NCBI RefSeq assembly: GCF_029223545.1
Contig: NZ_CP097870.1
Location: 186,001 to 250,000 of the forward strand
Reading direction: 5' to 3'
Length of the DNA: 64,000 nt
DNA from: Thauera sp. GDN1
GTDB lineage: Bacteria; Pseudomonadota; Gammaproteobacteria; Burkholderiales; Rhodocyclaceae
Below, one piece after another: positions 27,937-36,092 of the stretch; within the stretch, counting starts at the first letter, position 1, and each line of letters opens with the position of its first letter. A program made the position numbers and the translations under genes. The notes under the pieces were generated by a model. It was not told where the DNA came from. It saw nothing but the letters and a program-made list of their open reading frames with translations, and made no database searches.

Positions 27937-28785
27937 TCAGCGCGTGGTGTCGGTGTGGAAGGCGCGCGCCCGGCCGCGCGCACGCGCGTCCTGCGCCTGC
28001 AGGGCCTGCCAGGCGGAGTGCACCGCGTCGGCGCCGTACTGGCGTTCGAGCCTGCGCACGGTGAAGTGGCCGCGGCTGACGTCCTGGAAGTGGTTCATGA
28101 ACATGAGGTTGATGGTCGCCCCCGCCGCCGCGCCGATGCCCGGCACCAGCATGCCGGCGGCCTTCTGGGTGAGCTGCACCTTGTAGCGCGCCGCCACCAG
28201 CGTGATCAGCCGCGCCAGCGCCGGTGCGCCCTCGCTGCTGAGTCCGCGCTGCGCGAAGTGGCGCGCGGCCTCGCTCACCGTGCTCGCCAGCGCCGCGCGC
28301 ACCGCGTAGTAGCCGGATTCGGTGGCGTCGTCGGCACTCGCGTTGCCGCCGAGCGCGAACACCTCCAGCGCCGCCAGCCGGGTCTGCGACGCGGAGACGT
28401 CCTCGCCCTCGCCGCGCGCGATGTCGAGGATGGCGCGCATGATCAGCACCGTCGACAGCGGGACTTCCACCGTCAGTCCCGCCAGCCCGAAGGCGCCCCC
28501 GCCTGCGCCGCTGACCGAGCCGAGCAGCTTGTGCAGCCGCGGCGAGGCCTCGCGCGGGGCGGGCTGCAGCGTCCTGGCCGCGGTCTCCATCGCCTTCAAC
28601 AGCGCGTCGTGCGCCAGTGCGCCGACCTTGCCGCGCCAGCTCGCCGGCAGCCGGGCCATGCCCTTCTCCAGCGGGCTGCCGATGAAGCTCGACAGGCGCG
28701 CGGCCAGGCTGGGGCGCTCGAGCAGCAGGCGCGCCTCGGCGAGCGCGCGCAGGTCGGTGTCGGCGAGGATGAGGGGCTCGGTCAT
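27937..28785 (-). CDS. EcsC family protein
   Basis: A 282-residue protein matching the EcsC family. Features are a glycine-rich hydrophobic centre (GSVSGAGGGAFGLAGLTVEVPLSTVLIMRAI), AGMLVPGIGAAAGATINLMFM near the end, and a basic tail. The EcsC name comes from the third gene of the Bacillus ecs ABC locus, but in proteobacteria such proteins stand alone with unknown role, probably membrane-associated. Confidence 0.85.
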   Translation of the reverse strand: MTEPLILADTDLRALAEARLLLERPSLAARLSSFIGSPLEKGMARLPASWRGKVGALAHDALLKAMETAARTLQPAPREASPRLHKLLGSVSGAGGGAFGLAGLTVEVPLSTVLIMRAILDIARGEGEDVSASQTRLAALEVFALGGNASADDATESGYYAVRAALASTVSEAARHFAQRGLSSEGAPALARLITLVAARYKVQLTQKAAGMLVPGIGAAAGATINLMFMNHFQDVSRGHFTVRRLERQYGADAVHSAWQALQAQDARARGRARAFHTDTTR

Positions 28786-28863
28786 GGCGATGGGGCTCCC
28801 GTCGTGGGCAGGCGTGATGAGGTCTCAGACGCCGCAGCAGCTGCCGGTGTTCCCAAGGATGCG

Positions 28864-28889
28864 GTGGGAGCGGGCACGCCCGCTCCCAC
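28864..28889. repeat. REP-like palindrome
   Basis: GTGGGAGCGGGC at 28864-28875 pairs perfectly with GCCCGCTCCCAC at 28878-28889 across a two-base loop. The GGGAGCGGGC arm resembles repetitive extragenic palindromes of Pseudomonas and related genera. It lies between the EcsC and DsbA-like genes and could also stop or stabilise transcripts. No second copy was noticed in this window. Confidence 0.55.
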
Positions 28890-28903
28890 AGGGTGTCCGG
28901 CGC

Positions 28904-29572
28904 TCAGGACGGCTTGTCCGCCTCCAGCGATTGCAGGATCGCCGCGCCCAGCACGGCGGCCGACTGCGCGCCCGAGACCGCCAGCTTGCGGTTGAGGATG
29001 AAGAAGGGCACGCCCTGGATGCCCTGCCGGCGCACGCCTTCGGCCATGCGCTCGACCGCGTCGATGCTGCCGCGACCGTCCAGCCACTCGCGCACCGCCT
29101 CGCGGCGCTCGCCGCAGGCGGCGGCGATGTCGGCCAGGGTGTCGAGGTCGCCGATGTCGCGCCCTTCCTGGAAATGCGCGGCGAACAGGGCCTGCGCCAG
29201 GGCCTGGATGCGCTCGGGCTTCTGCCCCTGGGCCTGGGCGCGGTACATCAGGCGGTGGGCGGCGAGGGTGTTGGGGCGGGTCTGGATGCGTTCGAAGGCG
29301 TACTGCAGGCCGTCGCCGGCCGCGGCCTCGCGCACCGTGTCCAGCACCGCCTCGGCCTTGATCGGGCCGCCGAACTTGGCCTCCAGGAATGCGCGATAGG
29401 GCTCGCCTTCCGGCGGCGTATCGGGGTTGAGGAAGAAGGGCAGCCAGTTGATGCGCACGTCGATGTCGGGGCGCGAGGCCTTCAGGTCGGCGAGGGCGCG
29501 GTCGAGGCGGACCTTGCCGAGGAAGCACCAGGGGCAGACGAAGTCGGAAACGAGGTCGATGTTCAGGATCAT
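28904..29572 (-). CDS. DsbA family oxidoreductase, FrnE-like
   Basis: A 222-residue thioredoxin-fold protein with the redox pair Cys13/Cys16 in SDFVCPWCFLG and a cis-proline region QGVPFFILN near residue 190. It has no signal peptide, so unlike DsbA itself it is cytoplasmic, like the FrnE group of disulfide isomerase/oxidoreductases. The start at 29572 gives MILNIDLVSDFV, which fits the family. Confidence 0.9.
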   Translation of the reverse strand: MILNIDLVSDFVCPWCFLGKVRLDRALADLKASRPDIDVRINWLPFFLNPDTPPEGEPYRAFLEAKFGGPIKAEAVLDTVREAAAGDGLQYAFERIQTRPNTLAAHRLMYRAQAQGQKPERIQALAQALFAAHFQEGRDIGDLDTLADIAAACGERREAVREWLDGRGSIDAVERMAEGVRRQGIQGVPFFILNRKLAVSGAQSAAVLGAAILQSLEADKPS

Positions 29573-29631
29573 GGCGGGGGGTCGTAGGCGGCGGACGGAA
29601 GGCGACAGGGTAGCCGTTCTGCCGCGCCGGG

Positions 29632-31047
29632 TCAGAGGAAGCGTGCGATGAAGCAGGGGTGCGCCGGGTCGGCCTGCGCCGGCAGCGGCAGCCACACGCG
29701 CCGGCCGCTGCCGGGGACGCGCTCCAGCGCGCTGCCGTCGGCGGCGAAGAGGCGGTCGAGCCGCAGTTCGTGGTTGGCGCCCGGCTGCACGAACTCGAGG
29801 CGGTCGCCGACGCCGAAGCCGTTCTTGACCTCGACCTCGGCCAGGCCGCGCGCGGCATCGAAGCCGACCACCTCGCCCACCAGCAGGCTGCGCCCGGACT
29901 CCGAATGGCCGCGCAGGTAGTTCTGCTGCTCGGGGGTGGAGTGGCGCTGGTAGAAGCCGTCGGTGTAGCCGCGGCTGGCGAGGCCTTCGAGCTCGCCGAG
30001 CAGGCGCGTATCGAAGGGCCGCCCCGCGACCGCGTCCTCGATCGCGCGCCGGTAGCCCTGGGCGGCGCGGGCGACGTAGTAGGGGCTCTTGGTGCGGCCC
30101 TCGATCTTCAGCGAATCGACGCCGATGTCCACCAGGCGCTGCACGTGCTCGATCGCGCGCAGGTCCCTGGAGTTGAGGATGTAGGTGCCGTGCTCGTCTT
30201 CCTCGATCGGCATCAGCTCGCCGGGGCGCGTGCCTTCCTCGAGCAGCCACACCTTGCTGCCGCCGATGTGGCGCGGGCCGCCGCCGAGCGCCAGGCCCTG
30301 CGCGGTGTCGAGCGCGCTGCGGGTGGCGGTGCCGACCGCGCCGGCGCCCTTCGGGTTGCCGATCGGCATGGCGCCGCGGGCGTGCACGTCGCCGGCGCCG
30401 TTTTCTCCGGCCTCGTGCAGCTTGTAGTCCCAGCGGCAGCTGTTGGTGCAGCTGCCCTGGTTGGGGTCGCGGTGGTTGAAATAGCCCGACAGCAGGCAGC
30501 GTCCCGAATACGCAATGCACAGCGCGCCGTGCACGAAGACCTCGAGCTCCATGTCCGGGCAGGCGTCGCGGATCTCGGCGACCTCGTCCAGCGACAGCTC
30601 GCGCGACAGGATGATGCGCTTGACCCCCACCGACTGCCAGAAGCGCACCGAGGCGTAGTTGGTGGTGTTGGCCTGCACCGAGAGGTGGATCGGCACCTCG
30701 GGCCAGCGCTCGCGCACCATCATGATCAGGCCCGGGTCGGCCATGATCAGCGCGTCCGGCTTCAGCGCGATGACCGGCGCCATGTCCTCCTCGAAGGTGC
30801 GCAGCTTGGCGTTGTGCGGGGTGATGTTGGCGACCAGGTAGAACAGCTTGCCGGCGGCGTGAGCCTCGGCCATGCCGGCGGCGAGCGTGTCGAGCTGGCC
30901 GAAGCTGTTGTTGCGCACGCGCAGCGAATAGCGCGGCTGGCCGGCATACACTGCGTCCGCGCCGTAGGCGAAGGCGGTGCGCATCATGTCGAGGGTGCCG
31001 GCGGGGGCGAGGAGTTCGGGGCGGGGGGGCGAAGTGGAGGCAGGCAT
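29632..31047 (-). CDS. U32 family peptidase-like tRNA hydroxylation protein (TrhP/YegQ type)
   Basis: A 471-residue protein starting RPELLAPAGTLDMMRTAFAYGADAVYAG, the U32 hallmark. It has the conserved VFVHGALCIAYSGRCLLSGYF segment and the cysteines of QGSCTNSCRWDY. E. coli TrhP (YegQ) is needed for 5-hydroxyuridine in tRNA, with cysteines that may hold an iron-sulfur cluster. The length fits YegQ-like proteins. The start at 31047 (MPASTSPPRPELL) is closest to the conserved core. Confidence 0.87.
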   Translation of the reverse strand: MPASTSPPRPELLAPAGTLDMMRTAFAYGADAVYAGQPRYSLRVRNNSFGQLDTLAAGMAEAHAAGKLFYLVANITPHNAKLRTFEEDMAPVIALKPDALIMADPGLIMMVRERWPEVPIHLSVQANTTNYASVRFWQSVGVKRIILSRELSLDEVAEIRDACPDMELEVFVHGALCIAYSGRCLLSGYFNHRDPNQGSCTNSCRWDYKLHEAGENGAGDVHARGAMPIGNPKGAGAVGTATRSALDTAQGLALGGGPRHIGGSKVWLLEEGTRPGELMPIEEDEHGTYILNSRDLRAIEHVQRLVDIGVDSLKIEGRTKSPYYVARAAQGYRRAIEDAVAGRPFDTRLLGELEGLASRGYTDGFYQRHSTPEQQNYLRGHSESGRSLLVGEVVGFDAARGLAEVEVKNGFGVGDRLEFVQPGANHELRLDRLFAADGSALERVPGSGRRVWLPLPAQADPAHPCFIARFL

Positions 31048-31169
31048 GCGATACGGCTTGGTCGAGAGGCAAGAGGCGAGCGGACGAGGCCCGCATTCTA
31101 GCGGAGCGCGCGACCACCACCCGTGGCGCCGTCGCGGGCGGCCACAGCGGATCCGGAGCGTGAGAAACC

Positions 31170-31988
31170 ATGAGCAGCGATAGCAGCCCGTCGATCCGGG
31201 CGCTCGAGCGCGGCATCGAGGTGCTGCGGCTGCTGCGCACCCACGAGGGGACCGAGCTGCGCGCCCTGCATGCCGCCACCGGGCTGCCCAAGCCCACGCT
31301 GCTGCGCATCCTGCACACGCTGGAGCGCGGCGGCCTGGCGCGGCGCTCGATGTTCGACGGCCAATGGCGGCGCGCGGCCGTATGGGCGCCGCCGCCATTG
31401 GCCAGTGTCGCCGACCAGCAGCTGGCCGAAATCGCCGCGCCGAAGCTGGTGGCGCTGCAGCGCAGCGTGCTGTGGCCTTCGGATCTGCTGGTGTATCGCG
31501 ACTTTGCGATGGTGCTCGTGGAGAGCTCGCGCCGGCTGTCCGGCCTGGCGATGAACCCCCGCTACCATGTCGGCTACCGGGTCGAGCTGTTCCTGTCCGC
31601 GCCCGGGCGGGCCTGGCTGGCGTTCTGCACCGAGGCCGAGCGTGAGGCGGCGATGGCGTACTTTCGCGATCACCCGCCCGCCAATCCGCGCAGTGCGGCG
31701 GTGTTCCGGCACGAGATCGGCGCCATCCTGGAGCAGACCCGGCGCCAGGGCTACGCGGTGCGCGACGCGATCTTCGGCGGCTCCGAAGAGGCGATGAGCG
31801 CGTTCGACGACGGCCTCGACGCGATCGCGGTGCCGGTGCCGACGGCCACCGGCGTGCATGCGGCGATCAACCTGGTGTGGCCGCGGCGCTACGACCTGCG
31901 CGCCAAGGTGGTCGAGGCCAACCTCCACGAACTGATCGCCACCGCCGAGGCGATCGGCCAGGCCTTCGACGCCGCGCAGGCGGGCTGA
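31170..31988 (+). CDS. IclR family transcriptional regulator
   Basis: A 272-residue regulator. The N-terminal winged helix (RALERGIEVLRLLRTHEG, then GLPKPTLLRILHTLERGGLARR) is followed by an IclR effector-binding domain (LFLSAPGRAWLAF and VPVPTATGVHAAINL). Members usually control aromatic or organic-acid catabolism. No obvious target operon is adjacent; the neighbouring genes are U32 (divergent) and the sulfatase/cytochrome operon (convergent). Confidence 0.9.
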   Translation: MSSDSSPSIRALERGIEVLRLLRTHEGTELRALHAATGLPKPTLLRILHTLERGGLARRSMFDGQWRRAAVWAPPPLASVADQQLAEIAAPKLVALQRSVLWPSDLLVYRDFAMVLVESSRRLSGLAMNPRYHVGYRVELFLSAPGRAWLAFCTEAEREAAMAYFRDHPPANPRSAAVFRHEIGAILEQTRRQGYAVRDAIFGGSEEAMSAFDDGLDAIAVPVPTATGVHAAINLVWPRRYDLRAKVVEANLHELIATAEAIGQAFDAAQAG

Positions 31989-32006
31989 GCGCCGGCGCGC
32001 GGGCGC

Positions 32007-34067
32007 TCAGCGGCGCTGCTGCAGGTAGCGCTCGACCGCGTCGAGGTTGCGGCGCACCCGCGGGTGATCGGGCATCAGCGCGGCGGCGGCGCGCAGCTCG
32101 TGCGCGGCCTTTTCCCATTGCTTGCGCTGGCCCGCGAGCAGGCCGAGGGCGAAGTGCAGCTCGCCGGGCTGCGCCGAGCCGGAAAGACCCTCGCGCAGCA
32201 CGCGCTCGGCCTCCTCCTCGCGCGCGCTGCCGGCGAGCAGGGTGGCGAGGCCCAGGCGTGCCGCCTGCACCTGTGCGTCCTGGGCCAGGGCGCGGCGGTA
32301 GTGGCGTTCGGCGCCGGCCGGATCGCGGCGGGCGGCGGCGAGGCCGGCCAGGTTGAGCTGCGCGCTCGGCATGTCGGCCATGGCCTGCTGGGCGGCGACG
32401 AAGGCGGCGAGGCCGGCGTGCAGTTGGGTGCGCTGATCGGCGTTCAGGCGCCCTTCGTCGATGTCGGCAAGTCCGCGCGCGGCGGCGATGCGCACCGCGC
32501 GCAGCGGGTCGGAGAGCAGGGCGGGCAGCTGGGCGAGGCGTTCTTCCGGTGGGCGTGCGGCGAGCGCGGCGGCGGCGGTCGCGCGCACCACCGGGTCGGG
32601 ATCCTGCAGCGCCGCGGGCGGCACGCTGCCCAGTGCAGCGAGCGCCTCGACCGCGGTGGCGCGCACGATGGCGGGCTGCGCCAGGTCCGTGGTCAGGGTG
32701 CGCAGGGGCTGCGCGGCGCCGGGTTCGCCGCGGCGCGCGGCGGCGAGGAGTTCGCCGTAGTGCGGCGGATGCTGGCGGGGGCCGAAGTGGCGACCGATCG
32801 CCTGGGCCGCCCACTCGGCGGTGCGCTCGGCGTGGCAGTCCTGGCAGGCGTTGGGCGTGCCGAGCTTCGCGCTCAGGTCCGGGCGCGGGATGCGGATCGC
32901 ATGGTCGCGGCGGCCATGGACCACCATGTAGTCGCGGCTGGGCATGTGGCAGTCCACGCACTGGCTGCCGGCCTGGCCCGCGCTGTGGAAGTGGTGGGCC
33001 GGGCCGTCGTAGTCCTTCGCCAGCAGGCCGGGAAAGCGCGCGCGGTCGGGCGACGGATTGTGGCACGCGGTGCACAGCGCGTTGCCCTCGGCGCGGCGCT
33101 TGCCGCTGTGCGGGTCGTGGCAATCCGTGCAGGCGACGCCGGCCTGGTACATGCGGCTCTGGCGGTAGGAGCCGTACTCGAAGACCTCCTCGAGCTGCTG
33201 GCCGTCGGCGTGGTGGAGGTCGGCGCGCAGGTTGTCGGGCATGAACTGGTCGAGCAGCGGCGCGCCGGCGACGGCGTCCTCGACCAGCCGGGTGCGGCGC
33301 GCGTGGCAGGCTGCGCACTGGTCGACCTGGGTGTGGGCGCCGGCGAGCGCGCGGTTCGCGGTCGGCTTAGGCGTGCCCTGGCCGGCGGCGGCAACCGCGC
33401 GTGCGCTCTCGGCGTGGACGCGACCGCCGCCATGGCAGGCCTGGCAGCCCACATTGGCCTCGGCCCAGGTGGTGCGATAGCTGTCCTGCGCGTCGTCGTA
33501 GCCCTTGCGGTAGGCGGTGGTGTGGCACTCGCCACACATCAGGTTCCAGTTCTGATAGCGGCCGCTCCAGTGCAGGGTGCTGCCGGGGACGTTGGCGCCC
33601 TTGGGGTAGAGCGAGAACCAGGTCTTGCGCTCGGTATCCCAGGCGATCGTGAACGCCTGCAGTCGGCCGCCCGGCTGCGGCAGCAGCACCTGCTGCAGCG
33701 GCCGGATGCCGAAGGTGTGGGTGACGGGGAATTCCACGTGCTGCCCGTCCGCGCCCTCGGTGGCGACGAAGAAGGCGTCGCCGCGGCGCAGGAAGTGCGC
33801 CGCCTCGCCCTTGCCGGTGAAACGCGCGTCGGCGAAATCGCCGAGCGCGCTGTCCGGCGTCGCCGGCTGCATCGCCAGCTGGTGCTTGGAGCCGGACCAC
33901 AGCCGCGCCTGGTCGGTGTGGCAGGCCAGGCATTCACCATCGGCGATGTGGTCGGCGATAGCACGAGCGCCGGGGTCGGCCCCGGCGCGGGCCTCGGCCT
34001 GCGGCGGAGTGGCGAACGCCACCGACGCCGTCAGGCACAGGGTCGCCAGGCAGGCGGGCAGGCGCAT
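32007..34067 (-). CDS. Octaheme c-type cytochrome with HEAT-like and TPR repeats
   Basis: A 686-residue exported protein. A signal peptide (ends SVAFA) is followed by eight CxxCH haem sites: CLACH, CGECH, CQACH, CAACH, CTDCH, CTACH, CVDCH and CQDCH. HEAT-like repeats follow (about 440-560, ALQDPDPVVRATAAAALA) and then tetratricopeptide repeats (about 570-680). It resembles periplasmic multihaem electron carriers with a protein-binding tail. It lies eight bases downstream of the arylsulfatase gene on the same strand, so they are likely co-transcribed. Electron donor and acceptor are unknown. Confidence 0.88.
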   Translation of the reverse strand: MRLPACLATLCLTASVAFATPPQAEARAGADPGARAIADHIADGECLACHTDQARLWSGSKHQLAMQPATPDSALGDFADARFTGKGEAAHFLRRGDAFFVATEGADGQHVEFPVTHTFGIRPLQQVLLPQPGGRLQAFTIAWDTERKTWFSLYPKGANVPGSTLHWSGRYQNWNLMCGECHTTAYRKGYDDAQDSYRTTWAEANVGCQACHGGGRVHAESARAVAAAGQGTPKPTANRALAGAHTQVDQCAACHARRTRLVEDAVAGAPLLDQFMPDNLRADLHHADGQQLEEVFEYGSYRQSRMYQAGVACTDCHDPHSGKRRAEGNALCTACHNPSPDRARFPGLLAKDYDGPAHHFHSAGQAGSQCVDCHMPSRDYMVVHGRRDHAIRIPRPDLSAKLGTPNACQDCHAERTAEWAAQAIGRHFGPRQHPPHYGELLAAARRGEPGAAQPLRTLTTDLAQPAIVRATAVEALAALGSVPPAALQDPDPVVRATAAAALAARPPEERLAQLPALLSDPLRAVRIAAARGLADIDEGRLNADQRTQLHAGLAAFVAAQQAMADMPSAQLNLAGLAAARRDPAGAERHYRRALAQDAQVQAARLGLATLLAGSAREEEAERVLREGLSGSAQPGELHFALGLLAGQRKQWEKAAHELRAAAALMPDHPRVRRNLDAVERYLQQRR

Positions 34068-34075
34068 GGTCTGCG

Positions 34076-35821
34076 TCAGCGCGCGGCGCGCGGCTCGAGG
34101 GTGGCCTCGTACTTCAGGTCCTCGTAGTACTTGGCGCCGTTGCTGTAGCCGGGGCGGTCGGCGAGGCCGGGGATCTCCAGCGTGCCGGTTTCGCGCACGT
34201 AGTCGCGCCAGGCCACCAGCATCTCGCCCAGCTTCTGCGGGTTGGCGGCGGCGAGGTTGCGGCTCTCGCTGCGGTCTTCGGCGACGTTGTACAGCTCCCA
34301 GTCGTTGGTGCCCCAGGGCGCGTTGGAGAACACGATCTTCCAGTCGCCCTTGCGCAGCGCCTTGCGGCCGCCGAGCTCCCAGCCCACGGTGTCGCTGTCT
34401 CCACGGACCGCTTTGGCCTGGCCCTGCAGGTAGGGCAGCATCGACTTGCCGCGCAGCGGCAGCACCGGCTTGCCCTGGTACTCGGTGCCCGGGTGGCGGG
34501 TGCCGGCGAGCTCGAACAGCGTCGGCGCGATGTCGGTCACATGCGCCATGGCGCGCTTGACTGCGCCGCCCTTGACGCCCGGACCCCAGGCGATCGCCGG
34601 CACCGCGATGCCCCCTTCGTACATGAAGGACTTGTACAGTCGGAACGGCGTCGAGCCCACCTGCGCCCAGCCCGGCCCGTACTCGGCGTAGGAGCCGGAC
34701 TTGCCGATGTGGGCGATGCTGTTGTCCATGTCCTTGTGGATCCACTCGCGGGTGCGGGCCACGTCATACACCGAGTTGCCGTCGGCGCCGTTGTCGGACA
34801 GGAAGAAGATGAAGGTGTTGTCGAGCTGGCCGGTCTTCTTCAGGTAGTCGAGCATGCGGCCGATGTTCTGGTCCATGTTGTCGACCATGGCCGCATACAC
34901 CGCCATGCGCCTGGCTTCGGAGGCCTTCTCCGCCTCGCTCAGGCTTTTCCACTTCGGCCACGACGGGTGGCCCTCGAACACCGGCGTGTCGGCGGCGACC
35001 AGGCCGAGCTTCTTCATGCGCTCCAAGCGCTCCTTGCGCAGCGCGTCGTAGCCCGCCTTGTAGCGCGCCTCGTACCTGGCGATGTCGGCGTCGTGGGCGT
35101 GGAGCGGCCAGTGCGGCGCGGTGAAGGCGAGGTAGGCGAAGAAGGGCTTGCCCGAGTCCTTGCCGGACTCGATGTAGTCGATCAGCTTGCTGGTGAAGAA
35201 GTCGGACGAGAAGAAGTCCTTCGGCACATCGACCGCGGCGCCGTTCTCGCGGTAGATCGCCTTCGGCGGCTTGGCCGGATCGATCGCGACGATGCCGGCC
35301 TGGTCGCTCCAGTGGCTGGAGCCGCCATGCACCAGCGCGTAGGACTGCTCGAAGCCGCGGGTGGCGGGGCTGTACTGCTCGGGCACGCCGAGGTGCCACT
35401 TGCCGGTCATCAGCGTGCGGTAGCCGGCGTCCTTGAGCACCTGCGCCATCGGCACCACGCGCTCGTTGAGGTAGCCCTCGTAGCCGGGCTTGCCGCGCTG
35501 CTCGGGGAGCATCAGCTCGACCATGTCGCCGAAGCCGACGAGGTGGTTGTCGCTGCCCGACATCAGCATCGCGCGCGTCGGCGAGCAGAACGGCGAGGCG
35601 TAGAACTGGGTCATCTTGACCCCGGTGTCGGCCAGCGTGTCGAGGTTGGGGGTGGCGATCTCGCTGCCGTAGCTGCCGAGGTCGGTGTAGCCGAGGTCGT
35701 CGGCCATGATGAGCAGGATGTTGGGGCGGTCCTGCTGGGCCGGCGCGGCGGCGTGGCCGGGCTGGATGCCGAGGCCGAGCGCGGCCAGGGGCACCAGCAG
35801 CGACGCGAGGCGTGCTTTCAT
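34076..35821 (-). CDS. Arylsulfatase
   Basis: A 581-residue exported sulfatase. The signal peptide ends about residue 25 (GHA). The metal-binding start RPNILLIMADDLGYTDLGSYG is followed by the activation motif SPFCSPTRAML. Cys79 in it would be converted to formylglycine by a sulfatase-activating enzyme. The later KWHLGVPE segment is also typical. It hydrolyses sulfate esters outside the cytoplasm; the substrate is unknown. A GGAGA ribosome site precedes the ATG, and the leader contains nested inverted repeats. Confidence 0.92.
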   Translation of the reverse strand: MKARLASLLVPLAALGLGIQPGHAAAPAQQDRPNILLIMADDLGYTDLGSYGSEIATPNLDTLADTGVKMTQFYASPFCSPTRAMLMSGSDNHLVGFGDMVELMLPEQRGKPGYEGYLNERVVPMAQVLKDAGYRTLMTGKWHLGVPEQYSPATRGFEQSYALVHGGSSHWSDQAGIVAIDPAKPPKAIYRENGAAVDVPKDFFSSDFFTSKLIDYIESGKDSGKPFFAYLAFTAPHWPLHAHDADIARYEARYKAGYDALRKERLERMKKLGLVAADTPVFEGHPSWPKWKSLSEAEKASEARRMAVYAAMVDNMDQNIGRMLDYLKKTGQLDNTFIFFLSDNGADGNSVYDVARTREWIHKDMDNSIAHIGKSGSYAEYGPGWAQVGSTPFRLYKSFMYEGGIAVPAIAWGPGVKGGAVKRAMAHVTDIAPTLFELAGTRHPGTEYQGKPVLPLRGKSMLPYLQGQAKAVRGDSDTVGWELGGRKALRKGDWKIVFSNAPWGTNDWELYNVAEDRSESRNLAAANPQKLGEMLVAWRDYVRETGTLEIPGLADRPGYSNGAKYYEDLKYEATLEPRAAR

Positions 35822-35831
35822 TGCTGTCTCC

Positions 35832-35875
35832 TTCGATTAGTCCTGCTTGTTGCAGGTTCTAATAATCTAATCGAA
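35832..35875 (-). promoter_or_regulatory. Nested inverted repeats in the arylsulfatase leader
   Basis: Outer arms TTCGATTAG (35832-35840) and CTAATCGAA (35867-35875) enclose an inner hairpin CCTGC/GCAGG (35842-35846 and 35852-35856). The structure ends 11 bases upstream of the sulfatase start. It could be an operator or an mRNA structure controlling translation. Confidence 0.5.
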
Positions 35876-35973
35876 ATCTCGAGAAAATCTGGCCAAGCTC
35901 GACTCGTTCCACTCTGCAGAACGAGTCGCGCGCGCGTTCGGTTTCGGTAACCCCGATAGACGCTGAAAAACAA

Positions 35974-36002
35974 AAAGGCCAACCCGACGGAGGTTGGCCT
36001 TT
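35974..36002 (-). terminator. Rho-independent terminator of the acylase gene
   Basis: On the minus strand an AAGGCCAACC / GGTTGGCCTT stem is followed by TTTTTGTTTTT, a strong intrinsic terminator about 90 bases past the acylase stop. Its stem resembles the hairpin at 39209-39232. Confidence 0.8.
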
Positions 36003-36016
36003 CTGCGAAATTGACT

Positions 36017-36042
36017 TGGAGCGGGGTGCAATGTCCCGCTCC
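36017..36042. repeat. Hairpin with a tRNA-Gly-like end
   Basis: GGAGCGGG (36018-36025) pairs with CCCGCTCC (36035-36042). Read on the minus strand, it ends CCCGCTCCA and is followed by a terminator hairpin. The site at 39250-39267 has the same order. It may be a degenerate attachment-site copy; only 9 bases match exactly. Confidence 0.35.
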
Positions 36043-36092
36043 GACTGGCGCTGTCGCAACGATCTACAACAGCGCCCACACCGCCGGATGGG

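Noticed and set aside
22392..28064. Plus-strand open frame of 1,890 codons
   Set aside because: It spans several recognised minus- and plus-strand genes in another frame, with no domain of its own.
36017..36092. A complete tRNA-Gly gene
   Set aside because: Only the CCCGCTCCA end resembles a tRNA. No D-arm, anticodon arm or matching 5' acceptor strand follows.
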